From: Clostridiales bacterium
GTDB lineage: Bacteria; Bacillota; Clostridia; Christensenellales; Aristaeellaceae
Reading direction: 5' to 3'
Assembly: GCA_017569285.1 (NCBI GenBank)
Contig: CP069419.1
Span: 62,001 to 126,000 of the forward strand
Length of the DNA: 64,000 nt
Below, piece after piece: positions 26,442 to 33,641 of the stretch. Both the position numbers and the translations under genes were made by a program. How positions within the stretch are numbered: the stretch's first letter is position 1; each line of letters begins with the position of its first letter. The notes under the pieces are model-generated. The model did not search any database and was not told where the DNA came from. It was given only the letters and a program-made list of their open reading frames with translations.

Positions 26442-27275
26442 GTGGATTTTCTATGCCGGATCATGGGTGTTAATCGCTCCGGTTATTACAAATGGCAAAA
26501 TCGAAGGGGAATGCTAAATCGTTATGAGAAGGATCGCATCCTTCTGACGCAATTGCTACAAGAAGCGCATGAGGCGCATCCTTCCCATGGCTACCATCGT
26601 TTAGCCCGGGATGTCTTTTACCAGACAGGATGGTTTTTTTCGGACAATCTGGCTCATAAATGCTGTAAAAATGCCGGCATTCATTCCCAAGCCAGAAAGT
26701 ATACTTATAAACCACCGGGAGAAGAACATCTAATCTTCAGCAATGAAGTGCAGGGACGTTGGAATGCTTCGAAACCTGTCGAACTTGTGGTTTCAGACAT
26801 GACGGTACTGAAGGTTGGCCAGAAGCATTGGGAATGGACGCTTCTCTTGGACACCTTTAACAACGAGATCCTGGCTCACAGTGTCACAGATATTCAAGGC
26901 AGCAATAAACCTTACTATGATTGTTTGGCTGTTTTGAATCAACTAGCAGGAAAAAAGGAAGAGCAGAAGCCCCAGGTAGTCTTCCACACCGACCAGGGAG
27001 CTGTCTACTCTTCCAAGGCTTTTTGTCAAGCCCATAGTCAGTATAACATATTGCGTTCCATGTCGCGAGGTGGAACTCCAACAGACAATCCAATTATTGA
27101 GGCGCTGAATGGCTGGATTAAGAATGAGCTTTATCTCGACTTCGATCTGACTCATGCAAAGAATGTCCCTGAACTTCTGAATCAATATGTTTATTACTTC
27201 AATAATCAGCGTCTTCATGCTGCCTTGGGTTACAAAAGCCCAGTTCAGTACAAGACCGAACTGGGCTTCTTCTAG
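26442..27275 (+). CDS. IS3-family transposase OrfB (outer IS)
   Basis: This DDE integrase domain has intact-looking catalytic acids: Asp in VVSDMTVLK, Asp in VFHTDQGAVY and Glu in NPIIEALNGWIKNE. The N-terminal IS3 OrfB helix region HPSHGYHRLARD is also present. The listed GTG has no ribosome site. The natural product is probably an OrfAB fusion through the A-rich slip site about 100 bp upstream. Because orfA is split by the inner element, this intact half probably is not expressed as an active transposase. Confidence 0.85.
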   Translation: MDFLCRIMGVNRSGYYKWQNRRGMLNRYEKDRILLTQLLQEAHEAHPSHGYHRLARDVFYQTGWFFSDNLAHKCCKNAGIHSQARKYTYKPPGEEHLIFSNEVQGRWNASKPVELVVSDMTVLKVGQKHWEWTLLLDTFNNEILAHSVTDIQGSNKPYYDCLAVLNQLAGKKEEQKPQVVFHTDQGAVYSSKAFCQAHSQYNILRSMSRGGTPTDNPIIEALNGWIKNELYLDFDLTHAKNVPELLNQYVYYFNNQRLHAALGYKSPVQYKTELGFF

Positions 27276-27314
27276 CTATTCTTTTTTCCTGTCTACTTTT
27301 GCTTGACAGATTCA

Positions 27315-27328
27315 ATCCCTTCCGGAAT
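27315..27328 (+). repeat. right 14-bp direct repeat flanking the outer IS
   Basis: This is identical to the left copy and sits directly after the terminal TCA of the element. Confidence 0.7.
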
Positions 27329-27351
27329 CTCCGCTTTTATGATGGAATCTA

Positions 27352-28290
27352 TCAGGCCTTTCCGTCACAGCCAAGCACATCAACGATCTTGTGAGCGACC
27401 ATATCATGTACAGCCTGGCGTGCGGGTTTCAGGTACTGACGGGGATCGAAATGATCCGGATGCTCCGCAAAGTACTTACGGATCACAGCAGTCATTGCAA
27501 GACGGATATCGGAATCGATATTGATCTTGCACACCGCGCTGCGGGCTGCCTGTCGGAGCTGTTCTTCCGGGATGCCGATCGCGCCGGGCATGTTGCCGCC
27601 GTACTTATTGATTTCAGCAACGAATTCCTGCGGAACAGAGGAGGAGCCGTGCAGAACAATCGGGAATCCGGGCAGCTGCTTGGAGCATTCTTCCAGTACA
27701 TCGAACCGGAGCTGGGGCTTTGTGCCGGGCTTGAATTTATATGCGCCGTGGCTGGTGCCGATCGCAATTGCGAGGGAGTCGCAGCCGGTACGCGTTGCAA
27801 AATCAACAACCTCTTCTGGATGGGTGTACATCGCTTTGTCCGCTTCAACAGATACTTCGTCCTCAACACCGGCCAGGGTTCCCAGTTCTGCTTCAACCAC
27901 AACACCATGGTCATGCGCATATTCCACAACCTTGCGGGTCAGGGCGATATTTTCTTCATAAGGCTTGGAGGAAGCGTCGATCATAACGGAAGTGAAACCG
28001 CCGTCAATGCAGCTCTTGCAGAGTTCAAAGCTGTCGCCGTGATCGAGGTGCAGGGCGATCGGAATCTCCGGATTCAGTTCAACCGCAGCCTCAACCAGCT
28101 TGACCAGATAGGTGTGGTTTGCATAGGCACGTGCGCCCTTGGAAACCTGCAGAATAACGGGAGCCTTCAGTTCGCCCGCAGCGTCTGTAATTCCCTGAAT
28201 GATTTCCATGTTGTTGACGTTGAAAGCGCCGACAGCATAGCCGCCGGAGTAGGCCTTTTTAAACATCTCGGTAGTTGTAACAAGTGGCAT
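27352..28290 (-). CDS. fba: class II fructose-bisphosphate aldolase
   Basis: This 312-residue zinc-dependent aldolase cleaves fructose 1,6-bisphosphate to glyceraldehyde 3-phosphate and dihydroxyacetone phosphate in glycolysis. Catalytic Asp83 and zinc ligand His84 are in HLDHGD. The other zinc histidines are His181 (GTSHGAY) and His214 (LHGSSSVP). AAAGGAGG precedes the ATG. An extended -10 promoter lies 30 bp upstream. The gene is convergent with vanW; its terminator has been split by the insertion sequence. Confidence 0.95.
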   Translation of the reverse strand: MPLVTTTEMFKKAYSGGYAVGAFNVNNMEIIQGITDAAGELKAPVILQVSKGARAYANHTYLVKLVEAAVELNPEIPIALHLDHGDSFELCKSCIDGGFTSVMIDASSKPYEENIALTRKVVEYAHDHGVVVEAELGTLAGVEDEVSVEADKAMYTHPEEVVDFATRTGCDSLAIAIGTSHGAYKFKPGTKPQLRFDVLEECSKQLPGFPIVLHGSSSVPQEFVAEINKYGGNMPGAIGIPEEQLRQAARSAVCKINIDSDIRLAMTAVIRKYFAEHPDHFDPRQYLKPARQAVHDMVAHKIVDVLGCDGKA

Positions 28291-28321
28291 GAGAAAAAAC
28301 CTCCTTTGTCAAGATACGCAG

Positions 28322-28327
28322 ATTATA
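28322..28327 (-). promoter_or_regulatory. fba -10 element (extended)
   Basis: TGCTATAAT on the minus strand is an extended -10. No good -35 is seen at the usual distance. Confidence 0.55.
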
Positions 28328-28406
28328 GCATACCGTTGATCGAATGAAAAGTCATAAAATGTGCTTTGTTCGTACCAGAAAAAACGAAAGGAAGACGGAA
28401 AACAAG

Positions 28407-28435
28407 TTGCGAAAGACAGATGAAGTGTGTACAAT
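28407..28435 (+). promoter_or_regulatory. promoter of the nfnA-nfnB-dnaD-dnaI run
   Basis: TTGCGA and TACAAT are separated by 17 bp, 37 bp before the chosen GTG start. Confidence 0.6.
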
Positions 28436-28471
28436 TATTTGGCTACTATGAAACAGACGGAGGAGATCAGA

Positions 28472-29314
28472 GTGTATCCGATCATCAGGAAACAGGTACT
28501 GAACGAAACCACCACATTGATGGAAATTGAAGCCCCGCTGGTTGCCCGGAAGGCAAAACCCGGCCAGTTTATTATTTTCCGGATCGATGAAGAAGGCGAA
28601 CGCGTTCCGCTTACAATTGCCGGATATGACCGGGAAAAGGGAACCGTGACGATTATTTTCCAGAAGGTTGGATACACCACAAACAAGCTGGATTCACTGA
28701 ATGAGGGAGACAGCCTGCAGGATTTTGTCGGTCCGCTCGGCGAACCCAGCCAGACAGACGGCATTCATCGCTGTGCCGTTATCGGCGGCGGTCTTGGAGT
28801 TGCCATCGCATATCCGCAGGCCAAAGCACTGCATGATGCCGGCGCCGAAGTTGACCTGATTGTCGGTTTCCGGAATGAACATCTGATTATCCTGAAAGAT
28901 GAACTGGAAGCCGCCTGCACCAACCTGATTATCATGACTGATGACGGCAGCAACGGCAACAAGGGTTTTGTAACGCAGGCCCTGCAGAAACAGATTGAAA
29001 ACGGACGCAGTTATGATACCGTGATTGCAATCGGTCCGCTGCCCATGATGAAGGCAGTCAGTGAAATGACCCGTCCGCTTCAGATCAAAACAATCGTGAG
29101 CATGAATCCCATTATGATTGACGGTACCGGCATGTGCGGCGGCTGCCGCCTTACCGTCGGCGGAGAAACGAAATTCGCATGTGTGGACGGGCCTGATTTT
29201 GACGGACATCTTGTGGACTTTGACGAGGCAATGGCCCGCGGCCGGATGTTCCGTGCAGAAGAAGCCCGTGCAAAAGAAAAGCATATCTGCAACCTGACAG
29301 GGGAGGCGAGATAA
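28472..29314 (+). CDS. NfnA-like FAD/NAD-binding subunit (ferredoxin-NADP reductase alpha type)
   Basis: 280 residues: an FAD-binding barrel, an NAD-binding domain (CAVIGGGLGVAIAYPQA) and a C-terminal cysteine cluster MCGGCRLTV...FACVDG that binds a [2Fe-2S] centre in family members. With the next gene it matches NfnAB (or sulfide dehydrogenase SudAB), the flavin-based electron-bifurcating transhydrogenase of anaerobes that couples NADH, ferredoxin and NADPH. I chose GTG at 28472 because GGAGGAG lies seven bases upstream; in-frame codons before it lack a site. The next gene starts one base after its stop. Confidence 0.87.
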   Translation: MYPIIRKQVLNETTTLMEIEAPLVARKAKPGQFIIFRIDEEGERVPLTIAGYDREKGTVTIIFQKVGYTTNKLDSLNEGDSLQDFVGPLGEPSQTDGIHRCAVIGGGLGVAIAYPQAKALHDAGAEVDLIVGFRNEHLIILKDELEAACTNLIIMTDDGSNGNKGFVTQALQKQIENGRSYDTVIAIGPLPMMKAVSEMTRPLQIKTIVSMNPIMIDGTGMCGGCRLTVGGETKFACVDGPDFDGHLVDFDEAMARGRMFRAEEARAKEKHICNLTGEAR

Positions 29315-29315
29315 A

Positions 29316-30698
29316 ATGGCGAATATGAGTCTGCAGAAGCATCCTATGCCGGAGCAGGATCCCGTTGTCCGGGCGGGGAATTTCAAAGAGGTTGCCCTGG
29401 GATATACCCGAGAAATTGCGATGGAGGAAGCGGATCGCTGCCTGCACTGCAAAAATATGCCCTGTGTCTCCGGGTGTCCGGTCAACGTTCCGATTCCGGA
29501 TTTTATTGAAAAAATCAAGAACGGAGACATCACAGGTGCATACCAGATTATCCGGAGCCAGAACGCACTTCCGGCAATCTGCGGACGTGTATGTCCCCAG
29601 GAGTCCCAGTGTGAAAGCAAATGTGTGCGCGGAATTAAAGGTGAACCGGTAGCAATCGGACGCCTGGAACGTTTTGCAGCCGATACCGCCATGCAGGAGG
29701 GCACAGCCAAAGCAGAAAAGAAAGCTCCCTGCGGAAAGAAAGCCGCTGTGATCGGCAGCGGACCCGCCGGCCTGACCTGCGCGGGTGAACTGGCCAAAGC
29801 AGGGTGGGATGTTACCATTTACGAAGCACTGCATACCGCCGGCGGCGTACTGATGTACGGAATTCCGGAATTCCGGCTTCCGAAAGCGCTTGTGAGCCGT
29901 GAAATCGCCAGCCTGAAAGAACTCGGCGTTCAGATTATCACCAATGCCGTTGCCGGAAAAGCATTTACAGTGGATGAACTCCTGGATGATGGCAATGACG
30001 CCGTCTTTATCGGAAGCGGAGCCGGGCTGCCGAATTTCCAGAAGATTCCAGGCGAAAGCCTTTGCGGCGTCTATTCCGCCAATGAATTCCTGACCCGTCT
30101 GAATCTGATGAAGGCGTATACCTTCCCGGAGCACGATACTCCGGTTAAAACCGGAGCCCGTGTTGCCGTAATCGGCGGCGGTAATGTTGCCATGGATGCT
30201 GCGCGCTGCGCTAAGCGACTGGGCGCTGAAGTGACGATTGTATACCGCCGGAGTGAAAAGGAAATGCCCGCACGTGCTGAAGAAGTCCACCACGCGAAGG
30301 AAGAAGGCATTATCTTCAGAATGCTGACTGCTCCCACCGCAATTGAAGGCGATGAAAACGGTTTTGTCAGGAGCATGAAATGCATTGAAATGCAGCTTGG
30401 TGAACCGGATGAGCGCGGCAGAAGGCGCCCTGTTCCGATTGAGGGCAGCGAATTTGAGCTCCCGGTTGAAACCGTGATCGTTGCAATCGGCAACAGCCCG
30501 AACCCGCTGATCAAGAAAACGACCCCCGATCTTCCTACGGAACGCTGGGGCGGAATTCAGGCTGATGAAAACGGGCGTACCGGAAAGAAAAACGTTTATG
30601 CCGGCGGAGACGCGGTTACCGGGGCCGCGACCGTTATCCTGGCCATGGGCGCCGGGAAGAAAGCCGCTGCTGCAATTCTTGAGGATCACCCGGATTGA
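29316..30698 (+). CDS. NfnB-like / glutamate synthase small-subunit-type flavoprotein
   Basis: 460 residues. The N-terminal iron-sulfur segment has cysteine-rich motifs RCLHCKNMPCVSGCPVNVP and RVCPQESQCESKC, followed by two dinucleotide folds (AVIGSGPAGLTCAGELA and AVIGGGNVAMDAARCA). This matches the homotetrameric glutamate synthase small chain and NfnB. With the preceding NfnA-like subunit and no large glutamate synthase subunit in view, a bifurcating ferredoxin-dependent NAD/NADP transhydrogenase is more likely than glutamate synthesis. The conserved C-terminal NADPH motif (YAGGDAVTGAATVI) is present. Confidence 0.88.
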   Translation: MANMSLQKHPMPEQDPVVRAGNFKEVALGYTREIAMEEADRCLHCKNMPCVSGCPVNVPIPDFIEKIKNGDITGAYQIIRSQNALPAICGRVCPQESQCESKCVRGIKGEPVAIGRLERFAADTAMQEGTAKAEKKAPCGKKAAVIGSGPAGLTCAGELAKAGWDVTIYEALHTAGGVLMYGIPEFRLPKALVSREIASLKELGVQIITNAVAGKAFTVDELLDDGNDAVFIGSGAGLPNFQKIPGESLCGVYSANEFLTRLNLMKAYTFPEHDTPVKTGARVAVIGGGNVAMDAARCAKRLGAEVTIVYRRSEKEMPARAEEVHHAKEEGIIFRMLTAPTAIEGDENGFVRSMKCIEMQLGEPDERGRRRPVPIEGSEFELPVETVIVAIGNSPNPLIKKTTPDLPTERWGGIQADENGRTGKKNVYAGGDAVTGAATVILAMGAGKKAAAAILEDHPD

Positions 30699-30716
30699 AA
30701 CGGAGGGTAAGCAGGC

Positions 30717-32201
30717 GTGACATTCTCCTTTGATGATCAATTCACCATGTTTGATGTGACTCCGGTGGATAACCAGTTCATTCTTGAACAGCTTCCCGGA
30801 GCCCGGGGAGATTATGTCAAAGTATATCTTTACGGCCTGCTTTACTGTTATCATCCAAAGGAAGAAGCAAACCTGGACAATATGGCCCGGGACCTTGACA
30901 TGACCCGTGAGGAAATCATGGCTGCATACCGGTACTGGGAACGGCATAAAGTCGTCCGGAGAATCAGCGATAATCCGCCGGCATGGCAGTATATCAATTT
31001 CAGGCAGCGTACGTTCGCCAGCGATGATGATACAGATCCTGAATATATCCGCTTCAGCCAGGATGTTGAACGTTCATTTGACGGAGTCCGTTCTTTCCGG
31101 GGCAGTGAAATTGCTGAAGCATACGAATGGAAAGACAGTATGCAGCTGCCTGCAGAGGTCATTATCATGATCCTCAGCCATATGGTTCGTACCCGCGGAA
31201 AAAGTTTTCGTATATCCGATGCACAGAAACTTGCAGTAAAGCTTGCTGAAGAAAACGCAAGAACGGAGGATGAAGCCGCTGAAATCCTTTCCCGCGATGA
31301 ATCAGCTTCAGCCAACATGCGTAAAATCCTCCGGAAGCTCGGAAAGCGTTACTCACCTTCCGATGCCAACATGTCCCTGTACATGAAATGGACACGTGAA
31401 TGGGGATTCAGCCAGGAAGCAATTGAAGAAGCCTGTGACCAGACAGGTACCAGCGATCCAAGCCTCGCGCTGGTGGATTCCATTCTGAAGAAAACATTTG
31501 AAACACAATCCTTCGGGCAGAATAAAACACTTGGACGGGAAACGGTACGCAAATCGTCCGACCGGCATGACCAGGCCAAGAAAGTCATGCATCAGCTTGG
31601 CCGAAACGGCAGTGTCACGGCTTACCAGGAAGAAATTTACAACCGGATGGCAGATTTGTATCCTTTTGAAATCATCATGTCTGCCGCAAGGGAATGCAGC
31701 CGGAAGAAGAAAGATCCCGAATCCGTTCTGAAGCTGCTTGAATCCTGGAAAAAACGTGGATTTACGCATCTGGAAGAAGTGGAAGAACATATCCGCCAGT
31801 TTCACGACCGGGAAGATTTTATCCGGAAAATCCGCAGCAGATGGCCTGTACGGGAAACCGAACCCGGTGAACGGAGCCTGGAGATGCTGGCCGAATGGGA
31901 AGAGAGCCTTGGCCTCAGCCGTGAACTGATCTTGAAAGCAGCTGATTATGCATCGGAAGCCAAGAACCCGATGAATTATACGGACAGACTTCTCAGGCGT
32001 TATGCGGAAAAGGGGATCCATACACCCGAAGAAGCTGAAAAGGACCGAACCGAGTTTGCCGCACAGTACAGGGATCTGTCAAAAGCCATTCCGCAGAAAT
32101 CCGGCGGTAATTCCGGTTATGAGCAGCGCGATTACAGCGGAGAACAGGACGCAGCCCTCGAACGAATGATGAACGATACATGGGGGAATGAAAATGCGTG
32201 A
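30717..32201 (+). CDS. DnaD/DnaB-family replication initiation protein
   Basis: 494 residues with an N-terminal winged-helix region (LDNMARDLDMTREEIMAAYRYW) and DnaD-like alpha-helical C-terminal repeats, including paired YPFEIIMSAARECSRKKKDP and WGFSQEAIEEAC segments. Firmicute proteins of this class help load the replicative helicase at oriC or restart sites. The gene directly precedes a DnaI-type helicase loader, the usual primosome pair. Start is GTG with GGAGGGTAAGCAGGC upstream. The exact DnaB versus DnaD assignment is uncertain. Confidence 0.85.
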   Translation: MTFSFDDQFTMFDVTPVDNQFILEQLPGARGDYVKVYLYGLLYCYHPKEEANLDNMARDLDMTREEIMAAYRYWERHKVVRRISDNPPAWQYINFRQRTFASDDDTDPEYIRFSQDVERSFDGVRSFRGSEIAEAYEWKDSMQLPAEVIIMILSHMVRTRGKSFRISDAQKLAVKLAEENARTEDEAAEILSRDESASANMRKILRKLGKRYSPSDANMSLYMKWTREWGFSQEAIEEACDQTGTSDPSLALVDSILKKTFETQSFGQNKTLGRETVRKSSDRHDQAKKVMHQLGRNGSVTAYQEEIYNRMADLYPFEIIMSAARECSRKKKDPESVLKLLESWKKRGFTHLEEVEEHIRQFHDREDFIRKIRSRWPVRETEPGERSLEMLAEWEESLGLSRELILKAADYASEAKNPMNYTDRLLRRYAEKGIHTPEEAEKDRTEFAAQYRDLSKAIPQKSGGNSGYEQRDYSGEQDAALERMMNDTWGNENA

Positions 32202-33162
32202 GGATCTGATTCTTGAGCTTGAAGCGGAATTTGCCGGACGCCGTGCATCAGATGAAAGGGCAGAGACTGCCCGGAAGGACAATATCCGGATGAATTATCC
32301 CGATATTGACCGGCTTGTACTGGAACGGGAAAACCTGATACACGGTACGATACGCGGAATCCTGAACCGGAAGGAAACACGCAAAGATATTCCGGCAAGA
32401 ATGGAGGAACTGAATCAGGAAATCAGGCATTCACTTCGAAATGCCGGCCTTCCTGAAGATTATCTTGCCCCGGTACGCCAGTGTACTGCCTGCAATGATA
32501 CCGGATTTGTCGGATATCCGATCAAAGAACCATGTGAGTGTTTCAAAAAAGCATATCAGCAGAAAATCCGGGAACGGATCGGACTCGGAGGTGGAATCCG
32601 AGAGACATTTGAAGCGTTCGATTCCTCGTTTATTCCGGATACCCCCATTCCTGAAAAAAACTTCAGCCAGCGTCAGATGACCGAAAAAGCCCGCAGTATG
32701 TGTGAAAGATGGGCGAATCAATATCCGGATGTTCCTTACCGGAATGTACTTCTGACTGGCAAATCCGGCTTGGGGAAAACATTCCTGATGCATGCGATGG
32801 CCAACCGCATGATCGAGCGCGGTCTCAACGTTCTGGTCATCAGCGCCTATCAGTTTGTGGAATCCGCCCGGAAAAGTTATTTTGATCAGGAAGACAGCAT
32901 GGACGAACTGATGAATGTTCCCATCCTGATGATGGACGATCTTGGCAGTGAACCATTGATCCGCAACATTACTGTGGAACTGCTTTTCAATCTGGTCAAT
33001 GAAAGGATGATCCGGGGGAGAGCGACTGTTTTTTCAACGAACCTGAAACTGGAAGAACTCCGTGAACGTTACACCGAACGAATTGTTTCCCGGATCAGTG
33101 ATCCGTCTACAAGCCTTGTGATTGCGCTGGAAGGGAAGGACCTTCGGAGGGTCGGTGTGTAA
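32194..33162 (+). CDS. dnaI: DnaI/DnaC-type helicase loader ATPase
   Basis: 322 residues. The N-terminal zinc site has Cys97/Cys100 (CTAC) and Cys114/Cys116 (CEC). The AAA+ domain follows, with Walker A GKSGLGKT at 189-196, Walker B ILMMDDLGSE and a sensor asparagine in VFSTNLKLEEL. It loads the replicative helicase onto DNA with the DnaD/DnaB-type protein encoded directly upstream. I chose the ATG at 32194 because GGGGGAATGAAA gives proper spacing; an ATG two codons earlier is too close. It overlaps the upstream gene by 8 bp. Confidence 0.9.
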   Translation: MREDLILELEAEFAGRRASDERAETARKDNIRMNYPDIDRLVLERENLIHGTIRGILNRKETRKDIPARMEELNQEIRHSLRNAGLPEDYLAPVRQCTACNDTGFVGYPIKEPCECFKKAYQQKIRERIGLGGGIRETFEAFDSSFIPDTPIPEKNFSQRQMTEKARSMCERWANQYPDVPYRNVLLTGKSGLGKTFLMHAMANRMIERGLNVLVISAYQFVESARKSYFDQEDSMDELMNVPILMMDDLGSEPLIRNITVELLFNLVNERMIRGRATVFSTNLKLEELRERYTERIVSRISDPSTSLVIALEGKDLRRVGV

Positions 33163-33164
33163 GC

Positions 33165-33503
33165 ATGAATATCCAGATTTATTATTACGGCAAAAACTTT
33201 GACCTGCAAAAAGCGGAACGATATTTCAAGGAGCGCAGGATTCCATTCCAGAGCATGGACCTGAAAAAGCACCGGCTCGGCGAACGGGAAATCCGGCTGA
33301 TGATCAATGGTATCGGAATGGATCAGATGATTGACCGTGACAACAAAAAGGTCAGGGAACATCCCGCATGTTATTATGACCGGGAATCCCTGATCATTCC
33401 GGCTGTCCAGGAATCGCCATGGCTTCTTCGGACACCGATCGTACGCAACGGCAACAGCATTACGACCGGATACCGGCCTGAAGTCTGGGCAGAATGGAAG
33501 TAA
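33165..33503 (+). CDS. ArsC/Spx-family protein without the redox cysteines
   Basis: 112 residues with the thioredoxin-like ArsC/Spx fold: strand IQIYYYG, then FDLQKAERYFKERRIPF, then DLKKHRLGEREI, and near the end LLRTPIVRNGN, all at the family's usual places. In ArsC and Spx the loop after the first strand carries the catalytic or redox cysteine(s); here it reads GKNFDLQKAE, so arsenate reduction and Spx-type thiol sensing are unlikely. The only cysteine is in REHPACYYD. It may bind RNA polymerase in a redox-independent way, or be a scaffold. It directly follows dnaI and is probably in the same operon. Confidence 0.8.
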   Translation: MNIQIYYYGKNFDLQKAERYFKERRIPFQSMDLKKHRLGEREIRLMINGIGMDQMIDRDNKKVREHPACYYDRESLIIPAVQESPWLLRTPIVRNGNSITTGYRPEVWAEWK

Positions 33504-33638
33504 TTATTCCGGACGGGTGACCTGAACCCCGCCCTTTTTCTTTTCTTCAGCATTTTTCTTTGCCTTGTTCCAGGCATGCATTGCCTCAAACGGGCCGACA
33601 ACGGCTGAAATAATCACGACAATCCAGTACCATGGCAT
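33504..33638 (-). CDS. 44-residue small membrane protein
   Basis: A short frame starting MPWYWIVVIISAVVGPFEAM, then a lysine-rich tail ending VTRPE. It has one hydrophobic helix (2-15). GGAGGAAAATAATC is ideally placed before the ATG. It starts 4 bp after the SpoIID-like stop codon and ends against the stop of the convergent ArsC-like gene. Too short for confident prediction, but the ribosome site, membrane helix and basic tail argue that it is real. Confidence 0.55.
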   Translation of the reverse strand: MPWYWIVVIISAVVGPFEAMHAWNKAKKNAEEKKKGGVQVTRPE

Positions 33639-33641
33639 TGA

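Larger units (their letters stand above)
24486..27314 (+). mobile_element. outer IS3-family insertion sequence, interrupted
   Basis: The element starts TGAACCTGT and ends ACAGATTCA. Its terminal inverted repeats match over about 25 bp with four mismatches (both contain AAAAGTAGACA). Without the inner element it would be about 1350 bp, normal for IS3. It carries orfA and orfB on the plus strand with an A-rich frameshift site between them. The inner insertion breaks orfA after 19 codons, so the copy is inactive unless helped in trans. Confidence 0.88.
24463..27337. terminator. bidirectional vanW/fba terminator split by an insertion sequence
   Basis: The left arm AAAGCGGAGAT (24463-24473) and the right arm ATCTCCGCTTT (27327-27337) are perfectly complementary. 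Removing 24486-27314 and one copy of the 14-bp flanking repeat brings them together around a 10-nt loop with a T-run on the right and an A-run on the left. This hairpin would serve both convergent genes, vanW and fba. In the present state the arms are 2.9 kb apart and cannot act as one terminator. Confidence 0.75.

Noticed and set aside
29151-30947. A 598-codon antisense frame over the NfnB-like gene
   Set aside because: Shadow of a real gene on the other strand; composition is unlike the proteins of this genome.
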